DNA of 64,000 nucleotides from Marchantia polymorpha subsp. ruderalis. Taxonomy: Eukaryota; Streptophyta; Marchantiopsida; Marchantiales; Marchantiaceae. The stretch spans positions 7,336,001-7,400,000 of the forward strand of contig AP031357.1 in NCBI GenBank assembly GCA_037833965.1. The letters are read 5' to 3'. Positions 20,226-29,684 of this stretch are shown here, one piece after another; position 1 is the first letter of the stretch; every line of letters begins with the position of its first letter. The notes below the pieces were generated by a model that was given only the letters and a program-made list of their open reading frames with translations, searched no databases and had not been told where the DNA came from. The position numbers were made by a program, and so were the translations under genes.

Positions 20226-23057
20226 GTGGGACTGGGAAGGAGTGAGACGAGTCACACTGAGGGCATTGTCGACCCTAGTGACTGTCACGAAGTACTACTC
20301 AGTCCCGGCAAGTGCTTGAAGGTATCAAGCGCAGTGAGAGGAGACGAGCTAAGGAAAGTACAGGCGTTCCTTAGCCACTATGTCGACGTCTTCGCCTGGA
20401 AGATCGAGGACATGAAGGGGATACCCGCACGGTATGGGGAACACCGTATCGATTTACTGGACGACTCAGTACCCATACGACAGCGCCAGTATCGCCTCAA
20501 CCCAAAGTACTCCTTGCTAGTGAAAGAGGAGATAGATAAGTACTTGAGCGCTGGTATTATTTACCCGGTGCTCAGCAGCGAGTGGGTGTCGCCGATTGTT
20601 ATCGTACCCAAGAAGTTGACGGGTAAGATACGAGTGTGTCAGGATTTCCGGAAGCTGAATGCAGCAACACGCAAGGATCATCACCCGTTACCATTCACGG
20701 ATGCCATTCTAGACCATGTCGCAGGACATGAATGTTATAGCTTCCTGGATGGGTTCTCAGGTTACAATCAGGTGTCTATCCGTGAACAGGACAAGGATAA
20801 AACTACGTTCACAACCGACTGGGGAACTTACGCATACCACAAGATGCCCTTCGGTCTGTGCAACGCGCCTGCCACCTTTCAACGGATGATGACCAATATC
20901 TTTCAGGAACAACTGAGGAAGTTCCTGGAGATATTCATAGATGACTTCTGTGTCTTTGGGAAGCGGTCTGAACACCTAAGTCACTTGAAGCAGACCTTCG
21001 ATAAATGTAGAGAGAGCAGTTTATCACTGCATCCCGAGAAGTGCTTTTTCTTTATGACTAGTGGTATCTTGTTGGGTCATCGGGTCTCGGCAGACGGCAT
21101 TGCGGTGGACGTCGAGAAGGTCAAGGTTATACTCGAGCTTGAGCCACCCACGAATCTAAGGGAGCTGCGAGCATTCCTGGGTCATGTGGGCTACTACCGA
21201 AGATTCATACACATGTATGCAATACTAGCGGCGGACCTGACCAAGTTGTTGAAGAAGGACGAGCCCTATACTTGGGGTGCGAACCAGCAGACAGCATTTG
21301 AAGCTCTGAAAGCGAAACTCACGACTGCTCCCGTACTAAGGAGTCCAGACTGGAATCGACCATTCCATGTTTACGTTGACACTTCGGCATTCGCCATCGG
21401 TGTAGTACTGAGTCAAAAGGATGACAACAAAAAGGACTACCCGATCTACTTCGCGAGCCGACAGCTGTCTCTAGCGGAGCGGAAGTACACCACGACGGAG
21501 AGAGAAGCGTTGGGGATGGTGTACTCCTGTAAAAAGTTCCGTCACTACCTAATCTGCTACGAGTTTGTGTTCCATGTGGACCACTACGCATTGCAACACC
21601 TAGTCAAGAAAGCCGACCTATCCGGTCGGATCGCCAGGTGGGTGTTGTTACTACAAGAGTTCACCTACACAGTCCAGACCAGGAAAGGGGTGCACCACGA
21701 AAATGCGGATTACTTGTCCCGATTATGGACCCAGCCGGCAGAGGAGGAATTGGTGGACGATTTTCCAGATGAAGAGTTATTTCAGTTGTCTGCAGGACAT
21801 GAGTCCCGCTATGCCGACCTGTATCGATATCTGCTAACCCTCCAGTGTCCCGAAGGCATGGATTTGGAACAGCGAACTGTCTTTATTCATAAGGCAGGCC
21901 CGTACCAACTCCAGCAGGGGGTTTTGTTCAAGAAGATGGCAGATGAGCGCCTATGCAGATGCCTGGAGGAATCAGAGGTACCAAGAATAGTGAGTGCGAT
22001 GCATACAGAGGAGGCGGGTGGACACTATGCCACCAGGAACACGGTCACAAAGATCCTAAATGCGGGATATTGGTGGCCGACCATGTTTAAGGATGTTCTG
22101 GATTACATCCGCAAGTGCGACAGTTGCCAGAGGACGGGGAGACCGACGCCTACAACACGATGGCCCCTGACTCCCATCATGCCTCTAGCACCTTTCGAAA
22201 AGTGGGGTATTGACTTTGTAGGGCCGATACAACCAGTGACTAGAAGTACACGAAGGCGCTACATTCTGGTAGCAACGGACTACGCCACCAAGATGGTAGA
22301 GGCCAGAGCCACCAGAAGAGATGATGCTGCCACAGTGGCAGCATTCTTGTTTGAGTCGATCATCACACGCTACGGATGTCCCTTAGAGCTAGTCAGCGAC
22401 CGGGGCACGCATTTTCTGAATCAGATCATCGAAGATCTGACACGGTATTTCCACATCAAGCACCGGAAGACTACTCCCTACAATCCCAAGGCAAATGGAC
22501 TGACGGAGAAGTCCAATGGTCTGCTGTGTAAAATACTACTCAAGGTCACGGTGAATCACGCTCACGACTGGGATACGAAGCTAGCAGCCGCTCTATGGGC
22601 GTACCGCACAGCTGAGAAGATCACGACCAAACAGACACCATACTTTCTGGTGTATGGGCAGCACCCGATCCTCCCGATCGAATTTGAAGTACCCACCCAA
22701 CGAACGTTGGATTTGCAGAGGATGGGCGCAGAGGAGAGTCAGCTCTACAGGTTACAGGAAGTCACGCTGCTGGATGAGCGGAGAAGAGACGCCGAAGATC
22801 GCACCAGGAAAATCCAGCTCCGCCGAAAGGAGAGATACGATAAAAAGATCAAACCGGTACTCCTGCAGGCAGGTGATTTGGCATTGCTCTACGACAGCAG
22901 GCATGCCAGATTCCCAGGCAAACTGCACCTAAGGTGGATGGGACCTTACAGGGTTGTCAAAGTCTTCCCGAATGGATCCATCCAACTTGCGGACCTGGCC
23001 GGCGATTTGTTAGGCACCCGAGTGAACGGGTGGCGGTTGAAGAAATACCACATGTGA
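20226..23057 (+). CDS. pol: Pol polyprotein of element A: RT, RNase H, integrase
   Basis: It copies RNA to DNA and integrates the product. The frame is open from directly after the gag stop; 20226 is only a GTG, so expression by read-through is likelier than a separate start. Numbered from 20226: reverse transcriptase about 85-290 with SPIVIVPKK, FLDGFSGYNQ, KMPFGLCNAPATFQ and the FIDD box (D239, D240). RNase H begins about 378 with D385 in VYVDTSAFAIG. The integrase zinc motif is H593-x6-H600-x30-C631-x2-C634. The catalytic triad is D663, D725 and E761, the classic D-x61-D-x35-E. The C-terminal LLYDSRHARFPGKLHLRWMGPY block ends in NGWRLKKYH. No chromodomain, env or second RNase H is seen. 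It looks whole. Confidence 0.95.
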   Translation: MGLGRSETSHTEGIVDPSDCHEVLLSPGKCLKVSSAVRGDELRKVQAFLSHYVDVFAWKIEDMKGIPARYGEHRIDLLDDSVPIRQRQYRLNPKYSLLVKEEIDKYLSAGIIYPVLSSEWVSPIVIVPKKLTGKIRVCQDFRKLNAATRKDHHPLPFTDAILDHVAGHECYSFLDGFSGYNQVSIREQDKDKTTFTTDWGTYAYHKMPFGLCNAPATFQRMMTNIFQEQLRKFLEIFIDDFCVFGKRSEHLSHLKQTFDKCRESSLSLHPEKCFFFMTSGILLGHRVSADGIAVDVEKVKVILELEPPTNLRELRAFLGHVGYYRRFIHMYAILAADLTKLLKKDEPYTWGANQQTAFEALKAKLTTAPVLRSPDWNRPFHVYVDTSAFAIGVVLSQKDDNKKDYPIYFASRQLSLAERKYTTTEREALGMVYSCKKFRHYLICYEFVFHVDHYALQHLVKKADLSGRIARWVLLLQEFTYTVQTRKGVHHENADYLSRLWTQPAEEELVDDFPDEELFQLSAGHESRYADLYRYLLTLQCPEGMDLEQRTVFIHKAGPYQLQQGVLFKKMADERLCRCLEESEVPRIVSAMHTEEAGGHYATRNTVTKILNAGYWWPTMFKDVLDYIRKCDSCQRTGRPTPTTRWPLTPIMPLAPFEKWGIDFVGPIQPVTRSTRRRYILVATDYATKMVEARATRRDDAATVAAFLFESIITRYGCPLELVSDRGTHFLNQIIEDLTRYFHIKHRKTTPYNPKANGLTEKSNGLLCKILLKVTVNHAHDWDTKLAAALWAYRTAEKITTKQTPYFLVYGQHPILPIEFEVPTQRTLDLQRMGAEESQLYRLQEVTLLDERRRDAEDRTRKIQLRRKERYDKKIKPVLLQAGDLALLYDSRHARFPGKLHLRWMGPYRVVKVFPNGSIQLADLAGDLLGTRVNGWRLKKYHM

Positions 23058-23081
23058 GTGTTCGCGTGGGCGCTCACAATT

Positions 23082-23094
23082 GAGGAGGGGGGCA
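23082..23094 (+). other. Polypurine tract of element A
   Basis: GAGGAGGGGGGCA directly precedes the 3' LTR start TGTGG. It primes plus-strand DNA synthesis in this class. The same tract occurs in element B at 38975-38987. Confidence 0.9.
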
Positions 23095-26000
23095 TGTGGT
23101 ACCCCACTTTTGGCAATTTTGAGGAAATTAAAACATTTTTGGAAAACTGTACCCTGGCAGCATTGTAAATAGCCTTCGGTACATCAAAACAGAGTGAATC
23201 CGGAAGATCGCGGGGATTCTCGAGGGATCTTGTAGAATCTGGGATTTGGGGTGCCGCAGCACGCACAGGCACCACCCTCCCTGCGAGCTCCGCAGTTAGG
23301 ATCTCTACGGCGCAAGGCGCAAAACCCGCCTTCGGAGGTTGCGTCCGCGGCTGTAGGGAAACCCCCGTAATTAGGTCAACCCTCGGGCGCCTTGACCAAG
23401 TTAGGGTCCCGTTGGAAAGAGCTCGACGCGCTGATTCTAACGAGCCCAAGAACGCTTGGAACGGACGAGGACCTAGGGAGTTATCGCTACTGGAAGAAAT
23501 GGCGGCGGTCGCCTAAGGCGGAAGGATTTCGCCACCGGCGCGAATTCCGCCTACGCAGAAGGCGGAATCAAGTTTTGTCCTATGCGCGGACGAAGGCGTT
23601 CGCCTGTGCACAGGCGAAGTAGGGTTAGGGAAGGCGCGAAGTCCGCCTACGCACAGGCGTTCGCCTGTGCACAGGCACTTCGGCGTCGGCGGAAAATCCG
23701 CCTTGGGCCCTAGAAATGCGCCTTGTGAGGTAGAAAGTGTACGGCGCCTTCCGCGCCAGCGCAGCGCAGCGTACGTCGGAGGAGCCGCCAGAGTACTCCA
23801 ATAGGTACGGACCGTGCGGACGGCACGGGTAGATGCGCTCTTGGACGGACGGAGTTGCGGCGGCGGAAGCGCCGACGGAGAGGCAAGGAACGGACAGACT
23901 GGACGGAGACGGCTGACCACGGTCAACGCCTTCCGCGCCAGCGCAGCGCCGCGGACGGAATTCGCCTGCGCACAGGTGAACGCCTGTGCACAGGAGGATG
24001 ATCAAGTTCCGCGCCGGCGGAGAATCCGCCGAGGCCCCTGCCTGCGCACAGGCAGGAGTTGAATTTTTGTCCGACATGCGGACACACGCGTCAAGGCAGA
24101 AGGAGATTGGCCGAGGGGCGGTACGAACAAGTGTACCGCGCAAGGCGGAAAACTCGCCTTCGGCGCTACGCCCCCATGTCCGGAGGGTGACACGCTCGCG
24201 GAGTTCAAATCCGCCAATTCGAGCGTGAGAGCTTAATCGACGACGGCGGAGCGTGAAGCCGCGCGTGAGAGCGAAGACCGTTCCAGCGTACAGCCGGCGC
24301 GGCCATCAAGTGAGACGTTCTTCACGACCAAGAGACGACCATGACCTTCGACCGGGCGGCGGAGAGCGTCCCATTCTTGAATTCGCGATTCCAATCTCTT
24401 GTGCGCGCTGCGCGCATCCATCTGCTGGCTGCGGACCATTCTCGTCGTCGTCGCACAGGAGATTTCTTGTTGATTGAGGGAGAAGCGAGTGTGCGTGATT
24501 TGGAATTGAGAGCGATTAGAGTTTGCCGAGAGAGAAAGAAACGCGGACAGTGCGGAAGTAGAATGAGCGGGCGAGCGAACCCCAGGAACGCAATGACGAG
24601 ACCGAGCAGATTGCGGATGGTGCCACTTCGCCTGCCGCAGAACGGGCTGCGCGCTTTCGAAGAGCGCTTAATAGCAAGAAAGCTCGATTTCTTGCTATGG
24701 GGATGGAATTACATCTGCGCGAATATGGTGCGCGAGTGGCTAGAGCCACAGGGACCACCCTCGCGCGGATTGCGTCCGCATGTTGACCGGTGGACAGTCC
24801 AAGATTGGGCGCAGGCGTTGGGAAGATGTGCTGGCATGCCCGGGCATCTCCTTTTCGACAGTGAGAGCATCAAGGTGACCAAGCAAGAAGAGGCGCAATT
24901 TGTGGAGCTGTTCAAGACCGAGAGGTCAACCAAGAATGGGTACAGGACCCGTGATTACAAGGATCGATTTCGCCGAACTTTGTCCGCGGCGCTGATGCAA
25001 TTACTGCAGCCGCACCGCGCCTGCTACATCACATTGTGGCAGGTCTCTTTTGTGGAGTGCGTCATCGAGGGAACTCCAATTCACTGGGCGAGCATCCTGC
25101 ACAGGGTGATGCGACAGCACGCGTTTGAGGAGAAGGGGGGAACTCTAAACCATCTTTCTCCTTTCCTCATCAATTTTTATCGACAGCGGAATTGTTTGAC
25201 AGCGGCGGAGCTTGAACATTTTCCGCCATTGTCCATCGACCATCCCGGGAAGTATGTGCGGGAGAACGAGGTCGACACTGATGCGGAGGAGTCACCGACT
25301 TCTACCCCATCAAGACGAAGGGATGAAGGGAGACACACTCCTGCAGCGCGAGTGCCGCGGAAGCGGCGATGGAGGGAAGAGTCCGAAGAGGAGCAGCATC
25401 AAGAACCCTCTGCTCCCATTCGACCGCGGCCGCTGTGCGAGCCATACAGCCGGCCGAAGCAGAAGGCACGCAGACTGGTGTTACCAGCTGACAGTGCAGA
25501 CACGGCGACGATTGCGACGGAGATAGGAAGTGCGTCGCCAGGGAGGCGAGAAGAAGCGCGGACGACCGCAGGAGCGACGGGCCACGCTGCAACCTCGTCG
25601 GGAGAGAGGCCGCCTACGGGCCAAGGGCCTCCGGAGTTACCACGTGCGATGCGGACAGAAGTTCCGTTTGCGCACAGGCGAACCTCCGCGGACGGACGAG
25701 CCTCCGCGGACCGGCGAACACAAGTGGACGTGGATCTACGCTTACGCGTGGGAAGGAGCAGTCCGCCTGTGCACAGGCGCTCACCTGTGCACAGGTCGCC
25801 TGTGAACAGGACACCTCCACACGTGCCGCCTGTGCACAGGCAAGAATCACCCCCGTTCCAACGTAGGAAGGGGAAGGAGCCGGCGGAAGAACCGCCTACG
25901 AGACACCGGCCCTCGGGGCCAGACCCTCCGGCGCACCACGCGCCGCAATTCGCGCCTTCGGCGCCAGGGCCTTCGAGCCGAGGGGACACGAGCAGAGAGC

Positions 26001-28329
26001 GTGCGGAGGCCGCACCATCGGCGGGAAGTACGCCGATAGATGCGCCTTCGGCGGTAGGGCCTATAGGCCAAGGAACATCGGGCGTGCGGCCCTCGGCCAT
26101 GTCGCCTTCGGCGATAGATGTCCGCGGCGCTACGCCTGCAGCGGACAAGGCGCCGGCAAATGCGCCTGCGCACGGGCCGGGCACAGCCCCCACGGACCGA
26201 TCAAGGGAGCAGCAGACGGAGGAGCGGAGTGACTGTCCGCGGGATGAAACCTCGATGCGCGATGCGCAACCCAACCCCGCGCAGCCACCTTCCGCTCAAT
26301 CGCCTTCGGCGACGGACGACGGCGACAGAGAGAATGCGGTGGGCAATCAACCAGCGAGCGACGGGGATGCCGCTCGGATACATTCGCCTTCCGCCTTAGA
26401 CATTTTGGCGACGAGCAGCGAGGCTGCAGCCGTGCCTTCGCAGGCAGCACACGTCGAGGACGTGCAGCCCCACTCGGGGCAGTCGCCGACGCAATCAATG
26501 GCGACTGAAATTCTCCACTCGGATGATGACGACGGAGGCTCCACGGAAGAAATGTCAGGAGCAGAAGACACCGAGGAGGAGGAGGAGGAAATTGTTGGAG
26601 CGCCGGCGGCGGCGCTCTCTGAGCAGGTGATTCCGTTGCTGCGGTACTTGGATCGCAAGGTCGATAAATACGCCGACCCACTCCAGCCGGGATCTTACAT
26701 CGAGTTAGTGCGCAGGCGGACTCGCACTAAAGTCCACACCAGCAAGCTATTAGCTAGAGTGGACCAGGAGTTGAGGGACTTGAAGGAGAAGCATGAGTGC
26801 TTGTGGGGACAGTACAAGCTTAATCAGAAATTCTACAAGCACTCCGAGAAGATGAAGGATGAGAAACTGGGCGAGCTCACCAAGGAGCAGGTGAAGGTCA
26901 AGGAAGCACTCAACTCTGAGCAGGCCCAGAATCGGATTTTGTCAGAGGAGCTCGTGCGACAGACGCGGTTGTTGGAACAATGTCAGCTCGCACGGCAGGC
27001 GGATGAAGAGTTAATCCGCAGTTTGCAGTCAGAGTGCGGCGAATTGAGAGCGCAACGTGCCGAAGCCGAATCGCAATTAGTGACGATTGAAGAGGATCGC
27101 AGGAAGGAGGCGGATCGCACGAAGGTGGAGACGGCGAGGCGAGTCGCCCACTGTCTAAAGGGCTACGCCCACTGGGAAGTGAAGGCGCAGGAGAGACTCA
27201 CACTGCGTGAGTTTGAATTGCGCGCAGCCGGGTTGTTGTCAGGCGACAGTAGGAGTCGGCGGAAGGTAGCGAAGAAGCTCGAGGCCTTTCTGTCGAAGGC
27301 ACAGGATACCATGTCCGCCCTCGAGAGGGAGGTGTCCGCGGCGTTGCAGCGGTTGGGACTGCGTAGTCGAGCGGAAGAGTGGCAGGGTAGGGAGCTAGTG
27401 CGCGGCAGTCGGCCGCGCAGGAGACGTAGTACAGGTTCCGCGGAGTGTAGTGTAGCGTGGTTCCGTGCAGGCGTGTAGCGTAGTGCAGTGTAGTGCTAGG
27501 TAGGACTTAGAAGGTATAAAATAGTTCCAGGCGTTTTGCCTGGGGTTCTTTCCCATCAGAAGTGCAGATCAGGAACCCATTTCCTTTGCGTGTTTGTGTC
27601 CTTGAGTTCTGTCACCACGCACGAGGAGTTACAACTTAGCGTTCCGCATTTTGTAGCTGAAGGCCTGCGGCCGAATGTTCAGAGCTAGTACATTGGTTAG
27701 AGACTTGAGTAGTTCGGAACTGCACCTGCGGGTGACTGCCGATGCTAAGAGCCAGTGACTAGTTAGATACTTGAACAGTTTCGCCCCTACACCTTCGAGT
27801 GTTTCTTTCTGATTGTACTCCTTGGGATTTTTCCCCTGAATGCCAAAGTGAAGTTTTGCTACTTCGTGTAAGCCTTGGTTGTAAATTCAGGTTACGCTGC
27901 AGCAGGTGCCTTGAGGGTAACCCCTGTAGTATTTCTGGGAATGACAAGTGCCTGAGAATTCAAACTCTTCAATAGACTGTTGTTGTGTTACTGGAATGTT
28001 TCACAGTGAGTCCTTCAGTGCGGACCTGTGTTCTCTGCGCGTTTTGTGAGTTGAGAGTGTTGTTCACCGCGTATGAGTGACTTCGATCCGAAGTAGGCAG
28101 TCCAAACCGGGTTTCCTACGCTAGCAGCAAGCTAGTGGAAGCGTTGTAAAAGCCGGAGTTGGAAGTCACTACACGCAGCTCCGCTGAGTGTACTCTTGAG
28201 AGACTTCCCCCCTGAAATCTTGAGTAGAGGTCCTAACGGATCTCTGGGTTGTGTTTCTGTAGTTTCAGGTGTGTGTGTGTGTGTGTGTGTTACGCTGCAC
28301 TGTGCGACCTCCGAGTGCGCTCCGAGTGG
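23095..28329 (+). repeat. 3' LTR of element A, cut at its right end by element B
   Basis: Nearly identical to 11908-17140. About 158 bp of the expected U5 end are absent, because family 2 LTR sequence begins at 28330. The lost tail is not found elsewhere in the window in the expected orientation, so the right side of the nest has been rearranged. TATA at 27515 and its adjacent inverted repeat (27527-27543) are intact. Confidence 0.93.
24341..27478 (+). CDS. U3-encoded protein of family 1 (1045 aa), 3' LTR copy
   Basis: Same length as the 5' LTR copy, with only five residue differences noticed (HKV/HRV, N/I in PSAPxRPRPL, G/E in FKTxRST, E/D in KYAxPLQPG, G/R in SALExEVS). This is the copy that would lie in the 3' part of genomic RNA, between the polypurine tract and the polyadenylation region, and so the copy expected to be expressed if the MMTV-sag/nef comparison holds. 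No subgenomic promoter or splice acceptor is proven upstream. Candidates would lie in the ~1.25-kb U3 leader. Confidence 0.8.
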   Translation: MTFDRAAESVPFLNSRFQSLVRAARIHLLAADHSRRRRTGDFLLIEGEASVRDLELRAIRVCRERKKRGQCGSRMSGRANPRNAMTRPSRLRMVPLRLPQNGLRAFEERLIARKLDFLLWGWNYICANMVREWLEPQGPPSRGLRPHVDRWTVQDWAQALGRCAGMPGHLLFDSESIKVTKQEEAQFVELFKTERSTKNGYRTRDYKDRFRRTLSAALMQLLQPHRACYITLWQVSFVECVIEGTPIHWASILHRVMRQHAFEEKGGTLNHLSPFLINFYRQRNCLTAAELEHFPPLSIDHPGKYVRENEVDTDAEESPTSTPSRRRDEGRHTPAARVPRKRRWREESEEEQHQEPSAPIRPRPLCEPYSRPKQKARRLVLPADSADTATIATEIGSASPGRREEARTTAGATGHAATSSGERPPTGQGPPELPRAMRTEVPFAHRRTSADGRASADRRTQVDVDLRLRVGRSSPPVHRRSPVHRSPVNRTPPHVPPVHRQESPPFQRRKGKEPAEEPPTRHRPSGPDPPAHHAPQFAPSAPGPSSRGDTSRERAEAAPSAGSTPIDAPSAVGPIGQGTSGVRPSAMSPSAIDVRGATPAADKAPANAPAHGPGTAPTDRSREQQTEERSDCPRDETSMRDAQPNPAQPPSAQSPSATDDGDRENAVGNQPASDGDAARIHSPSALDILATSSEAAAVPSQAAHVEDVQPHSGQSPTQSMATEILHSDDDDGGSTEEMSGAEDTEEEEEEIVGAPAAALSEQVIPLLRYLDRKVDKYADPLQPGSYIELVRRRTRTKVHTSKLLARVDQELRDLKEKHECLWGQYKLNQKFYKHSEKMKDEKLGELTKEQVKVKEALNSEQAQNRILSEELVRQTRLLEQCQLARQADEELIRSLQSECGELRAQRAEAESQLVTIEEDRRKEADRTKVETARRVAHCLKGYAHWEVKAQERLTLREFELRAAGLLSGDSRSRRKVAKKLEAFLSKAQDTMSALEREVSAALQRLGLRSRAEEWQGRELVRGSRPRRRRSTGSAECSVAWFRAGV

Positions 28330-28695
28330 TGTGGTAACACACTTTTTGATTTTTTTGCAGAATTTAAACAATTTTAGAAAACTAGTACCAAAGCAGTGTT
28401 TGTAGCTAGAGAAGGGTACGCTAAATAGAGTGGATTGATGAGATCGTCACGAGGGCACCAAGAATCACGTAGTCGGATGTACCAACGCCAACGTCTTCGG
28501 CGCCTTCGGCAAAAGCTCCTTTTTAAGGTGTCTCTACTCACGCGCCTCTAGCGTATAAGGAAGCTACGCTTCCGGCGCAGACACCTCAGGAGGAGGTTTT
28601 GCTAAAGACGTCAGGAGAAGGGCCCGGACCTCTAAAGGCATCCGACCATGAGTGCGCCTTCGGCGAAGCGCCGCTAGCGCGGAAAGGGAAAACCT

Positions 28696-28816
28696 TCATA
28701 ACAATCGGGATACACGGTAGATCCAGTTGGTTGAAGTTGCATTAGAAAGAGCTCGGGACGCTCGTTCTAACGAGTCCAAGAGCGCCGGAGATGGATCAGG
28801 AATGGAGAAGTTATGA
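28696..28816 (+). promoter_or_regulatory. Conserved structured U3 block, element B
   Basis: TCATAAC (28696-28702) pairs with GTTATGA (28810-28816) as an outer stem. Inside lies the hairpin CATTAGAAAGAGC - loop TCGGGAC - GCTCGTTCTAACG (about 28740-28772). Compared with family 3, an A-T pair here replaces a G-T wobble. It has the same order and spacing as in families 1 and 3. Function unknown. Confidence 0.6.
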
Positions 28817-29684
28817 GCGTCGGAAAACTCGTAGCCGGACATGCGCCGTTCGCGCTAGGGTTCACAGCCGGAAAGGATTCCCGTACGCCCTCGGCGATGC
28901 GCCTTCGGCGGAATCACGCGCTCACAGGAGGAAACCAACTCAGAGTCGGAAGCGCCCTTGGCGGCTGTTCATGGAAGGAAAGCGCCGGTCGGATGTACGC
29001 CTCCGACGTGGCGCTGACGGCCGGATGCGCTGGCATGAGTTGCGCTGACGGATATGCGCTGGCAGCAACGGACGAGGCATAAAGGACAAAATAGGCGGTA
29101 CGACTGCGCGCCGGCGTAATTCGCTCCGGCTGGATGTGCGCCTCCAGCAAGGCGCCGACGGATAATGAACGCGCCAGCGGCGACACGCCTCCGGAGAAGG
29201 GCGGGTTAGGAAAAGACAACAGGGCCGACGTATACCCTGCAGCGGACTCGAGTCTGGAAGGTGGCGGCGGCGGGAGAATTCAACGTTTAAGCATGCGAAT
29301 GCGCGCAATGCGGAGACGTGAATTCGCGCATGCAAAGGGCGAACCGTTAAGCCGTATAGCCGGCTGCGTACGTTGCAACCAGTAAGAACGTTGGACGTTC
29401 TTGAAATCGGAGAAGAAAAGACTGCGCTCCAGTCTCATTCTCTCATTCTTGACTTTGCAATTTCCAGTTCCAAGATTACGCGCAAGGGCGGAGCGACCTG
29501 CAGTGAGAGTAGAGAGTGCGGAGACGAGTTGCACAAGGATCTTGGCGGACCTTGAAAGAATTGGGAGTAGCGATCTTGAACGAGCGCAGAGAGAGTGAGC
29601 AGTCAGTGCTTGAGTGGCCGACGCGCAGTGGCGATTGTGAGAGAGTGAGCGAAAGGGAGAACGTTTGTGTGTGCAGGCAACGCA

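Larger units (their letters stand above)
11908..28329 (+). mobile_element. Element A: family 1 Ty3/gypsy LTR retrotransposon, nearly complete
   Basis: Order: 5' LTR 11908-17298, primer site 17321-17340, gag-protease 17385-20216, pol to 23057, polypurine tract 23082-23094, 3' LTR 23095-28329. The 3' LTR lacks about its last 158 bp because element B starts there. By eye the two LTRs differ by 13 substitutions over about 5.23 kb plus a microsatellite length change, roughly 0.25 percent. At ordinary plant rates that is an insertion of the order of 10^5 years ago. Gag, pol and both U3 genes are open, so it looks whole apart from the cut right end. Each U3 carries a 1045-codon gene, which is not a standard part of Ty3/gypsy LTRs. 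Confidence 0.95.

Noticed and set aside
20226-20228. Separate start for pol at 20226 (and at 36209 in B)
   Set aside because: These are GTG and TTG codons in an open frame that extends back to the gag stop. The read-through context is a better explanation.
17385-23057. Possible env gene or chromodomain in element A
   Set aside because: No hydrophobic membrane segment follows pol before the polypurine tract, and the pol C-terminus ends at NGWRLKKYH without a chromodomain. The only extra gene is in U3.
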